Shown here: piece by piece, positions 57,460 to 64,000 of the stretch
How the letters are laid out: every line of letters begins with the position of its first letter
Numbering within the stretch: the stretch's first letter is position 1
Assembly (NCBI RefSeq): GCF_000721105.1
Contig: NZ_JOEV01000002.1
Coordinates: 496,001-560,000, forward strand
DNA length: 64,000 nucleotides
Direction: 5' to 3'
Origin: Streptomyces cellulosae
GTDB taxonomy: Bacteria; Actinomycetota; Actinomycetes; Streptomycetales; Streptomycetaceae
The notes under the pieces: model-generated
What the model was told of the DNA's origin: nothing
Seen by the model: only the letters and a program-made list of their open reading frames with translations
The model's database searches: none
Program-made: the position numbers and the translations under genes

Positions 57460-58290
57460 TCACCGGTGCGAGGGATGTCCCCCGGCCCGCCGGGACCCGC
57501 GCCCGGCCCGGCTGCCCTCCGGCTGCCAGCCCAGCGCCCGCGAGATCCCGCGCGCCGCGAGCCGCACCGCGGGGATCAGCACCGGGACCTGGGCCCCGGC
57601 CTCGGGCACCACGACGGACACGGCCGCGACCAGGGCGCCGTCCGGTCCGCGCACCGGCGCGGCCACCGACAGGGCGTCCTCGGTGACCTGACGGTCGCTC
57701 ACCGCCACGCCGGAACGCCGCACCTCGGCCAGTACCCGGCGCAACTGCCCGCCGTCGGTGAGGGTGTACGGGGTGTAGGAGGCGAGCGGGCTCGCGCAGT
57801 ACTCCTGCTGGAGTTCCGGGTCGCCGTGCGCCAGGAGCGCGAGACCGACGCCGGTGACGTGCAGCGGCCAGCGGGCGCCGACCCGGATGTGCACACCGAC
57901 CGCCGAACGCCCCGAGAGCCACTCGATGTAGACGACCTCCGAACCGTCGCGCACCGCCAACTGCACGTTCTCGTGCGTGGCTTCGTACAGGTCCTCCAGG
58001 TACGGCAGCGCGGTCTGCCGCAGCGCGAGCCCGCGGGGCGCGAGTGCCGCGACCTCCCACAGGCGCAGTCCGACGTGGTAGACGCCCGACTCGTCGCGCT
58101 CCAGCGCACCCCACTCGGTCAGGGCGCCCACGAGGCGGTGTGTGGTGGTCAGGCTCAGCCCGGCCCGCCGGCTGATGTCCGTGAGGCACAGCGCGGGGTG
58201 GTCGTGGTCGAACGCGGCGAGGACGGACAGCAGCCGGTCGGGCGCGGACCGCATCCCCTGCGACGGGCCGGCGTCGGTGGTCATCGTCAT
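57460..58290 (-). CDS. IclR-family transcriptional regulator
   Basis: The ATG at 58290 (MTMTTDAGPSQGM) opens a 276-residue protein with an N-terminal winged HTH (CLTDISRRAGLSLTTTHRLVGAL, in part) and an IclR effector domain (LHVTGVGLALLAHG and VSVVVPEAG). It lies 4 bp downstream of a MarR gene, so the two regulators are co-transcribed away from the SDR operon and may jointly control it. The C-terminal 18 residues are rich in Arg/Gly and border the minisatellite. Confidence 0.87.
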   Translation of the reverse strand: MTMTTDAGPSQGMRSAPDRLLSVLAAFDHDHPALCLTDISRRAGLSLTTTHRLVGALTEWGALERDESGVYHVGLRLWEVAALAPRGLALRQTALPYLEDLYEATHENVQLAVRDGSEVVYIEWLSGRSAVGVHIRVGARWPLHVTGVGLALLAHGDPELQQEYCASPLASYTPYTLTDGGQLRRVLAEVRRSGVAVSDRQVTEDALSVAAPVRGPDGALVAAVSVVVPEAGAQVPVLIPAVRLAARGISRALGWQPEGSRAGRGSRRAGGHPSHR

Positions 58291-58294
58291 GGCG

Positions 58295-58870
58295 TCACCC
58301 CAGCCCGGTCTCGGCGACTCTCTGCAGCAGCGAGTGGAGCACATCGCGCTCGGCGGGGTCGAGGGGCTGGAGCAGTTCGTTCGTCACGCGCAGTCCCGCC
58401 TCGTCGGTGTCGCGCAGGAAGGCACGGCCGTCCGCGGTGAGCACGACGATCCGGCTGCGCCGGTCGTCGGGGGAGGGGCGGCGCTCGGCGAAGCCCAGCT
58501 TCTCGAGGTCGTCGACCAGGCCGACGATCGCGCTCGGGTCGTAGCCGAGGGAGGTGCTCAGCTCGCGCTGGAGCGCGCCCTCGGACGTGGCGAGGAAGCG
58601 CAGCAGCGCGTAGTGGCGCAGGCGCAGGCCGGACTCCTGGAGGGAGGCGTTGAACAGCTGTCCGGAGCGCAGGCCCAGCCGGTACAGGAGGTAGCCGGTG
58701 TCCGCGTGCAGTCCGCGCATCCACGGCTCGTACGCGTCGATCGAAGCGGGGCCTGCGGCAGGGGACGTCGGGTGCGGCTGGCGGGCGATGGCGGTCTCCC
58801 TGTTCGGGGCCCCGGGCGGGGCGGTGGTGCGGGCTGCTCCCAGTCTGGCGCACCGACGGGTCGGCAACAA
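58295..58870 (-). CDS. MarR-family transcriptional regulator
   Basis: The 191-residue frame contains the MarR winged helix: LRLRHYALLRFLATSEG, then LGYDPSAIVGLVDDLEKLGFAERR and the wing PSPDDRRSRIVVLT. The only standard starts are a TTG at 58870, inside the operator repeats, and an internal ATG at codon 51 that would remove helix 1, so the exact start is unsure. It is divergent from the SDR operon and probably represses both directions; phenolic or CoA-thioester ligands are usual for this family. Confidence 0.8.
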   Translation of the reverse strand: MLPTRRCARLGAARTTAPPGAPNRETAIARQPHPTSPAAGPASIDAYEPWMRGLHADTGYLLYRLGLRSGQLFNASLQESGLRLRHYALLRFLATSEGALQRELSTSLGYDPSAIVGLVDDLEKLGFAERRPSPDDRRSRIVVLTADGRAFLRDTDEAGLRVTNELLQPLDPAERDVLHSLLQRVAETGLG

Positions 58871-58892
58871 CTATTGACGTCAACAATTATTG
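58865..58892. promoter_or_regulatory. MarR operator: duplicated CAACAAYTATTG
   Basis: CAACAACTATTG (58865-58876) and CAACAATTATTG (58881-58892) are direct repeats 16 bp apart, each itself an imperfect palindrome; TTGACGTCAA bridges them. This AT-rich patch overlaps the MarR start and lies about 90 bp before the SDR gene. Confidence 0.7.
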
Positions 58893-58979
58893 CTCTTAGC
58901 TTCGATCTCGTAGCCGCACCACCCGCGTCAGTTCATTTGATTTCGTGTCATTCGTGCCAGTTTGTGAAGGGACTCACCC

Positions 58980-59897
58980 GTGCCCAGCATCGATCTCACC
59001 GGCAAGGCCGCCGTCGTCACCGGCAGCGGCCGGGGCCTCGGCCTCGCCTACGCGCACGCACTCGCCGCCCATGGCGCCTTCGTGGTCGTCAACGACATCG
59101 ACGAGGCCGTGGCCGAGCAGGCCGTGAAGTCCATCACCGCGGCGGGTGGCAAGGCCGTCGCCGAGGTGGTCCCGGTCGGCACCGCCGAGGCCGCGGACCG
59201 GCTGGTCAACCGCGCTGTGCAGGAGTTCGGGCGGCTCGACGTCCTGGTCACGAACGCGGGCATCCTGCGCGACAAGGTGCTGTGGAAGATGACCGACGAC
59301 GACTTCGACGCGGTGATCACCACCCACCTCAAGGGCACCTTCACCTGCGCCCGTGCCGCCGCCGTCCGCATGCGCGAGCAGGGCGAGGGCGGCAGCCTGA
59401 TCCTGGTCGGCTCACCGGCCGGGCAGCGCGGCAACTTCGGGCAGACGAACTACGCCGCCGCCAAGGCCGGCATCGCCGCCATGGCCCGCACCTGGTCGAT
59501 GGAGCTGGGCCGCGCGAACATCACGGTCAACGCGATCGTGCCGGTGGCCGCGACCGCGATGACCGAGACCATCCCCGCCTTCGCCCCGTACATCGAGGCC
59601 ATGAGGAACGGCGAGCCCCTGCCGGACTTCCTGCGCAAGGGCGAGGGCTTCGGCACCCCCGAGGACTGCGCGGCCCTGGTTCCCTTCCTCGCCTCCGAGG
59701 CCGCCCGGGGCATCACCGGGCAGGCCATCGGCATCGGCGGCGACAAAGTGGCACTCTGGTCGCATCCGCAGGAGATCAGCGCGGCCTACGCCGACGGCGG
59801 CTGGACCCCCGAGACCCTGGCCGACGCCTTCCCCACGTCGGTCGGCGCCGAGCTCCAGACGGTCGGTATCCCGGCCCCCAAGTTCCCGGAGGCCTGA
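58980..59897 (+). CDS. Short-chain dehydrogenase/reductase
   Basis: The GTG at 58980 follows GAAGGGA. The 305-residue SDR has the cofactor loop GSGRGLG (15-21), NAG (92-94), S145, Y158 and K162 as catalytic residues, and D39/D41 after strand 2, indicating NAD. Length and the C-terminal extension resemble the dehydrogenase part of multifunctional beta-oxidation enzymes (3-hydroxyacyl-CoA dehydrogenase). It begins an operon with an amidohydrolase, an acyl-CoA ligase and a MaoC hydratase, so a CoA-ester degradation pathway is likely. Confidence 0.85.
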   Translation: MPSIDLTGKAAVVTGSGRGLGLAYAHALAAHGAFVVVNDIDEAVAEQAVKSITAAGGKAVAEVVPVGTAEAADRLVNRAVQEFGRLDVLVTNAGILRDKVLWKMTDDDFDAVITTHLKGTFTCARAAAVRMREQGEGGSLILVGSPAGQRGNFGQTNYAAAKAGIAAMARTWSMELGRANITVNAIVPVAATAMTETIPAFAPYIEAMRNGEPLPDFLRKGEGFGTPEDCAALVPFLASEAARGITGQAIGIGGDKVALWSHPQEISAAYADGGWTPETLADAFPTSVGAELQTVGIPAPKFPEA

Positions 59898-59899
59898 CC

Positions 59900-60784
59900 A
59901 TGACGACCCTCAATGTCGAGGATCTCGTCGCGATCGACGTCCACACCCACGCCGAGGTGTCCTCCAAGGGCCACTCCTCCCTGGACGACGATCTGCACGA
60001 CGCCTCCTCTGCCTACTTCAAGGTCGAGGGCAAACGGAAGCCGACCCTTCAGGAGACGGCCGCCTACTACCGCGAGCGGAAGATGGCCGCCGTGATCTTC
60101 ACGGTCGACGCCGAGTCCGCGACCGGAACGGCCCCCGTCCCCAACGAGGAGGTCGCCGAGGCGGCCGCGGCCAACGCGGACGTCCTGATCCCCTTCGCGT
60201 CCATCGACCCGTTCCGGGGTAAGGCGGGCGTGAAGCAGGCCCGCCGGCTGGTCGAGGAGTACGGGGTGAAGGGCTTCAAGTTCCACCCCAGCATCCAGGG
60301 CTTCTTCCCCAACGACCGCGCGGTGGCGTACGACCTCTACGAGGTGATCGAGGAGACCGGCACCATCGCCCTCTTCCACACCGGCCAGACCGGCATCGGC
60401 GCCGGTGTGCCCGGCGGGGGCGGGATCCGGCTCAAGTACTCCAACCCGCTGCACGTGGACGACGTGGCCGCCGACTTCCCGCACCTGAAGATCATCCTGG
60501 CGCACCCGTCGTTCCCCTGGCAGGACGAGGCGCTCGCGGTGGCCACGCACAAGCCGGGTGTGCACATCGACCTGTCCGGCTGGTCGCCGAAGTACTTCCC
60601 GCCGCAGCTGGTGCAGTACGCCAACACGCTGCTCAAGGACAAGGTCCTCTTCGGCTCCGACTTCCCCGTCCTCACCCCCGACCGCTGGCTCGCCGACTTC
60701 GCGAAGCTGTCGATCAAGGACGAGGTCAAGCCGAAGATCCTCAAGGAGAACGCCGCCCGCCTGCTCGGGCTGACGAAGCCGTAA
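59900..60784 (+). CDS. Amidohydrolase-2 family metal-dependent hydrolase/decarboxylase
   Basis: The ATG at 59900 overlaps the region just after the SDR stop (2 bp apart). The 294-residue TIM barrel has metal ligands H15 and H17 in DVHTH, a histidine in FHTGQ, HPSFPW, and the C-terminal aspartate in FGSDFPVLTPDRW. The family includes gamma-resorcylate and aminocarboxymuconate semialdehyde decarboxylases and ring-opening hydrolases. In this operon it may act on a ring-derived acid, but the substrate is unknown. Confidence 0.82.
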   Translation: MTTLNVEDLVAIDVHTHAEVSSKGHSSLDDDLHDASSAYFKVEGKRKPTLQETAAYYRERKMAAVIFTVDAESATGTAPVPNEEVAEAAAANADVLIPFASIDPFRGKAGVKQARRLVEEYGVKGFKFHPSIQGFFPNDRAVAYDLYEVIEETGTIALFHTGQTGIGAGVPGGGGIRLKYSNPLHVDDVAADFPHLKIILAHPSFPWQDEALAVATHKPGVHIDLSGWSPKYFPPQLVQYANTLLKDKVLFGSDFPVLTPDRWLADFAKLSIKDEVKPKILKENAARLLGLTKP

Positions 60785-60793
60785 GGGGCCCAG

Positions 60794-62299
60794 ATGCGCA
60801 ACGAGGGACTGGGGTCGTGGCCCGCACGCCGAGCCCGCAAGACCCCGCACCGCACCGCCCTGATCCACGGCGACACGAGCCGCTCGTACGCCGAGCTGTA
60901 CGACCGCACCACCCGCCTCGCGCACGCCCTGCGTGCCCGGGGCGTCCGGCGCGGCGACCGGATCGCCTACCTCGGCCCCAACCACCCCTCCTACCTGGAG
61001 ACCCTGTTCGCGGCGGGCACCCTCGGCGCGGTCTTCGTCCCCCTCAACACCCGCCTCGCCGGCCCGGAGATCGCCTATCAGCTCGCCGACTCCGGAGCCA
61101 GGGCCCTCGTCTACGGCCCCTCGTTCCAGGGCCTGGTCGCCGGGCTGCCCGGCACCACCGACGTACGCGCCTACGTCGAGGTCGGCGCCGAGTACGAGGA
61201 GGCGCTCGCCGAGGCCGGAACCGACCCCGTCGACGAGCCGGTCGTGCCCGACGACACCTGCATCATCATGTACACCTCGGGCACCACCGGCCGCCCCAAG
61301 GGCGCGATGCTCACCCACGGCAACCTCACCTGGAACGCGATCAACGTCCTCGTCGACACCGACCTGATCGCGGACGAACGCGCCCTTGTCTCCGCCCCGT
61401 TGTTCCACACGGCCGGCCTCAACATGCTCACCCTGCCGGTGCTGCTGAAAGGCGGCACCTGTGTCCTGGTCGAGGCCTTCGACCCGGCGGCCACCCTGGA
61501 CCTGATCGAACGGCACCGGATCACCTTCATGTTCGGGGTGCCGACCATGTTCGAACAGGTCGCCCGGCACCCGCGCTGGAAGGACGCCGACCTGTCCTCC
61601 CTGCGCATCCTCACCTGCGGCGGCTCCCCGGTGTCGACCCCACTGATCGCCGCGTACCAGGAGCGCGGCCTGACCTTCCTCCAGGGCTACGGCATGACGG
61701 AGGCGTCCCCCGGCACGCTCTTCCTGGACGCCGAACATGCCGTGAGCAAGGCGGGCTCGGCCGGGGTGCCGCACTTCTTCAGCGATGTCCGGGTCGTGCG
61801 GGCCGACCTCGCCCCGGCCGCCGTCGGCGAGACCGGCGAGGTCGTGGTGCGCGGACCGCACGTCATGCCCGGCTACTGGGGCCTGCCCGAGGAGACGGCC
61901 GCCGCCTTCGCCGACGGCTGGTTCCGCAGCGGGGACGCGGCCCGCATCGACGAGGACGGCTATGTCTTCATCGTCGACCGCATCAAGGACATGATCATCT
62001 CCGGCGGGGAGAACATCTACCCGGCGGAGATCGAGGACCTGCTCCTCGCCCACCCGGACATCGTCGAGTGCGCCGTCATCGGCGTGCCCGACGACAAGTG
62101 GGGCGAGGTGCCCCGCGCGGTCGTCGTACCGCGCGAGGGAGCCTCGCTGGATCCCGACGAGGTGCTGGCCGCGCTGGCCGGGCGGCTCGCCAAGTACAAG
62201 ATCCCCAAGTCGGTCGTGCTCGCGGACGAACTCCCGCGCACCGCCTCGGGGAAGCTCCTCAAGGCCCGGGTGCGCAAGCGCTTCGGCACCCGTTCATAG
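60794..62299 (+). CDS. Acyl-CoA synthetase (AMP-forming, FadD-like)
   Basis: The ATG at 60794 follows AAGGGG. The 501-residue ANL-family enzyme has the P-loop TSGTTGRPKG (161-170), GYGMTEASPG as motif A5, the RSGDAARIDEDGYVFIVDRIKDMI hinge region (in part SGDAARID and DRIKDMI) and the C-terminal catalytic lysine in PRTASGKLLK. It activates a carboxylic acid to an acyl-AMP and then acyl-CoA. Operon position between the amidohydrolase and MaoC genes suggests it starts CoA-dependent degradation of the pathway acid. Confidence 0.88.
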   Translation: MRNEGLGSWPARRARKTPHRTALIHGDTSRSYAELYDRTTRLAHALRARGVRRGDRIAYLGPNHPSYLETLFAAGTLGAVFVPLNTRLAGPEIAYQLADSGARALVYGPSFQGLVAGLPGTTDVRAYVEVGAEYEEALAEAGTDPVDEPVVPDDTCIIMYTSGTTGRPKGAMLTHGNLTWNAINVLVDTDLIADERALVSAPLFHTAGLNMLTLPVLLKGGTCVLVEAFDPAATLDLIERHRITFMFGVPTMFEQVARHPRWKDADLSSLRILTCGGSPVSTPLIAAYQERGLTFLQGYGMTEASPGTLFLDAEHAVSKAGSAGVPHFFSDVRVVRADLAPAAVGETGEVVVRGPHVMPGYWGLPEETAAAFADGWFRSGDAARIDEDGYVFIVDRIKDMIISGGENIYPAEIEDLLLAHPDIVECAVIGVPDDKWGEVPRAVVVPREGASLDPDEVLAALAGRLAKYKIPKSVVLADELPRTASGKLLKARVRKRFGTRS

Positions 62300-62340
62300 A
62301 TCTCTCAGGTCTTACAGGTCTCTCAGACAAGGACAGCTAC

Positions 62341-62796
62341 ATGAGCGTCACCGTCAACGGTCTCGACGAACTGAAGAAGCTCGCCGGCAGCGACCTCGGC
62401 ACCAGCGAGTGGGTCGAGGTCACCCAGGAGCGGATCGACACCTTCGCCGACGCCACGGGCGACCACCAGTGGATCCACGTCGACCCGGAGCGCGCGAAGG
62501 ACGGCCCGTTCGGCGCCCCGATCGCCCACGGCTACCTCACCCTCTCCCTCTTCATCCCCCTGTTCACCGAGCTGCTGGACGTCCAGGGCGTGACGACGAA
62601 GGTCAACTACGGCCTGAACAAGGTGCGCTTCCCCTCCCCGGTGAAGGTCGGCTCCCGCATCCGGCTGGTCGGGAAGCTGGCCGAGGTCGAGGAGGTGAAG
62701 GGCGGCGTACAGATCGTCGTGGACGGGACGATCGAGATCGAGGGCGGCACGAAGCCCGCGGCGGTGCTGCAGAGCCTGTCCCGGTTCTACGTGTAG
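62341..62796 (+). CDS. MaoC-like enoyl-CoA hydratase
   Basis: The 151-residue hot-dog protein has the hydratase 2 motif with D41 and H46 in GDHQWIHVDPERA and the following GPFGAPIAHGYLTLSL helix. It adds water to a trans-2-enoyl-CoA giving the (R)-3-hydroxyacyl-CoA, which the SDR of the same operon could oxidise. It is the last gene of the operon, 41 bp after the ligase gene; the gap contains two TCTCTCAG copies. Confidence 0.88.
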   Translation: MSVTVNGLDELKKLAGSDLGTSEWVEVTQERIDTFADATGDHQWIHVDPERAKDGPFGAPIAHGYLTLSLFIPLFTELLDVQGVTTKVNYGLNKVRFPSPVKVGSRIRLVGKLAEVEEVKGGVQIVVDGTIEIEGGTKPAAVLQSLSRFYV

Positions 62797-62824
62797 CCCA
62801 CGGTGTGCCGGGGCCCGGCGCTCC

Positions 62825-64000
62825 TCAGGCCCCGGCCACATCCACGAAGATCGGATTGGCGTAGAACCACGTGTCGGCCCACGGGTCACCGTCCCCCGGC
62901 ACGTGGGGAATCGGCCCGTGCGGGTCGACGGAGGCGCCGAGGTAGCCCGTGCCGTTGCGCTTCCCGTCGCTGCCGCGCAGTCGGACGTAGAAGGACTCGT
63001 CCCCGGCGGTCAGCGGGATGCGCAGCGTGTACGTGCCCTCGCGGCCGGACACGTCCGTCGTCTGTACGACCTTGGTGTCCGGCGCCCGCCAGTCCTCCCG
63101 GTCGGCCACCGGTCCGCGCACCGCGCCCCGGATCACGTCCACGTGCGCCAACTGCGGCAGGATCCCCTGGGTGTTGGGACGCGAGGCGGTCGTCACGGTG
63201 ACGTTCAGGGTGAGCTTCTCGCCCTTGCGGACCCGCAGTCGGCCGCCCAGGGTGACGCCCTGGCCGTGGTCGCAGTCCCGCGTCAGCCGGACGTCGAGGC
63301 CGTCGAGCAGATGCCCGTGGTCCAGCCAGACCCGGCCCGCGCGCAGGCCCGCCATCACCGCCCGGTAGCCGTAGCGGGTGACGCCGACGTGGGTGCGGCT
63401 GAACTGGCCGGGCCAGAAGTCACCGCCCGGCTGGGGCGAGTCCGTGTTCACCGGATCCGGGATGTGGCCGGTGTTGTCGAAGTTCTGCCCGGGCAGCCAG
63501 TCGCCGTTCTTCCAGGTGTCGAAGACGACGCGGTGCACGTCCGAGTTGGTGGTGATGGTGAACAGCTTGCCCTCGGCGAGCATCGCGTCCCACATGCCGC
63601 CCACGGTCGCCGTCATCCAGTCGAACCCTCCGTACAGGACGTACGCGTTCTCCGGATAGCCGGGCCAGGAGTTCACGGACGGCTTGTTGGTGTACTCGCC
63701 GCGCTGGGAGTCGGGCCCCTCCCAGCCGGGAATGCCTCCGCCCTGAGCGCCGGGCGCCCCCTCCATCCCGATCATGATCTCGGGGGCCGCGTCCCGCCAG
63801 TTGCGCATCTCGTGCGGTGAGTCGATGCCCAGCCGCATCGGGTGGTTGGCGAGGACCAGCACGTCGTCGACGTAGCCCGAACGACGTTGGTCGGCGAGCC
63901 ACTTGATGGCCTTCACGGCGTGCGCCTCGTTGCGGGCCGTGTTCGGGTTGTCGGCCGCGCCGTCGGTGTAGCCCAGCAGCTTGCCGTCGTAGGCCAGCTC
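62825..64000 (-). CDS. CehA/McbA-type PHP-domain metallohydrolase, C-terminal part
   Basis: The gene enters from the right edge; 391 codons to the stop at 62825 are visible and the frame is open to 64000. Segments VLVLANHPMRLG and TITTNSDVHRVVFDTWK supply metal-binding H and D residues of the PHP fold, and WLDHGHLLDGLDVRL continues it; the last 120 residues form a beta-rich domain (LRVRKGEKLTLNVTVTT). Homologues are secreted phosphoesterase-like proteins; a signal peptide would lie beyond the window. It converges on the MaoC operon with 28 bp between stops. Confidence 0.75.
   Translation of the reverse strand, partial: ELAYDGKLLGYTDGAADNPNTARNEAHAVKAIKWLADQRRSGYVDDVLVLANHPMRLGIDSPHEMRNWRDAAPEIMIGMEGAPGAQGGGIPGWEGPDSQRGEYTNKPSVNSWPGYPENAYVLYGGFDWMTATVGGMWDAMLAEGKLFTITTNSDVHRVVFDTWKNGDWLPGQNFDNTGHIPDPVNTDSPQPGGDFWPGQFSRTHVGVTRYGYRAVMAGLRAGRVWLDHGHLLDGLDVRLTRDCDHGQGVTLGGRLRVRKGEKLTLNVTVTTASRPNTQGILPQLAHVDVIRGAVRGPVADREDWRAPDTKVVQTTDVSGREGTYTLRIPLTAGDESFYVRLRGSDGKRNGTGYLGASVDPHGPIPHVPGDGDPWADTWFYANPIFVDVAGA

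Noticed and set aside
55625..58189. An 854-codon frame joining glucanase, minisatellite and IclR antisense
   Set aside because: The frame is open only because the 30-bp repeat lacks stops; the signal peptide and CDS start at 57025 are clear.

Overview
The window is very GC-rich, has strong third-position G/C bias and is full of GTG/ATG starts with AGGAGG-like sites. It carries PPOX/F420-type, SCO5389-family, OpcA and IclR/MarR/TetR genes, and one TTA codon sits in a peripheral gene. All of this points to a Streptomyces chromosome. From memory, gene order matches two S. coelicolor regions: an oxalate/sucCD/EF-G2 block (around SCO6584-6590) and a pterin-like block followed by the second pentose-phosphate cluster (around SCO6649-6663). 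I see no phage, plasmid, transposase or CRISPR genes, and only one RNA gene, tRNA-Leu(GAG).

Layout. 1-9.6 kb: oxalate catabolism (OFA-type transporter, ADP-forming acyl-CoA synthetase, formyl-CoA:oxalate CoA-transferase, oxalyl-CoA decarboxylase), divergent from sucCD paralogues and an aldehyde dehydrogenase, with a perfect inverted-repeat operator between the two arms. 9.9-16 kb: tRNA-Leu, a serine esterase, a P-loop kinase, an EF-G paralogue with a long leader, and a SCO5389-like/MinD-like pair behind a Zur-like box. 16.1-21.7 kb: a tight operon of GNAT, peptide/metal-type binding protein, fused two-domain permease, MFS and GNAT, with no ATPase gene.

21.7-29.7 kb is the most intriguing part. 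It holds a CDP-alcohol phosphotransferase, a dehydrogenase, a zinc-less 6-pyruvoyltetrahydropterin-synthase homologue, a GT4 glycosyltransferase, a methyltransferase, a YbhN-type membrane protein, a creatininase-fold hydrolase and a GTP cyclohydrolase II paralogue with Met120 in place of the usual Tyr. The last two look like a bacterial counterpart of the archaeal ArfA/ArfB steps (GTP to the formylated pyrimidine FAPy, then deformylation). They appear to feed an unknown glycosylated and methylated product that is possibly membrane-associated.

29.8-41.3 kb: an accessory stretch with an ornithine-cyclodeaminase-family protein, a decayed ORF, a TetX-like flavin monooxygenase with a TTA codon behind helically phased repeats, an esterase, a DHA2 drug exporter with its TetR, an F420 enzyme, a hydroxyisobutyrate-dehydrogenase-like gene with its TetR, and a VOC protein. 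39-44.2 kb: quinate/shikimate catabolism (MHS transporter, TetR, shikimate/quinate dehydrogenase, 3-dehydroshikimate dehydratase). 44.2-54.5 kb: a beta-helix membrane protein and the pentose-phosphate operon tkt-tal-zwf-opcA-pgi-gnd-phosphatase, in which pgi is broken by two internal deletions. 54.6-64 kb: an AraC regulator, a secreted GH16 glucanase with a LacI-type operator, a 30-bp minisatellite, IclR and MarR regulators, an SDR/amidohydrolase/acyl-CoA ligase/MaoC catabolic operon, and a partial secreted PHP-type metallohydrolase running off the right edge.
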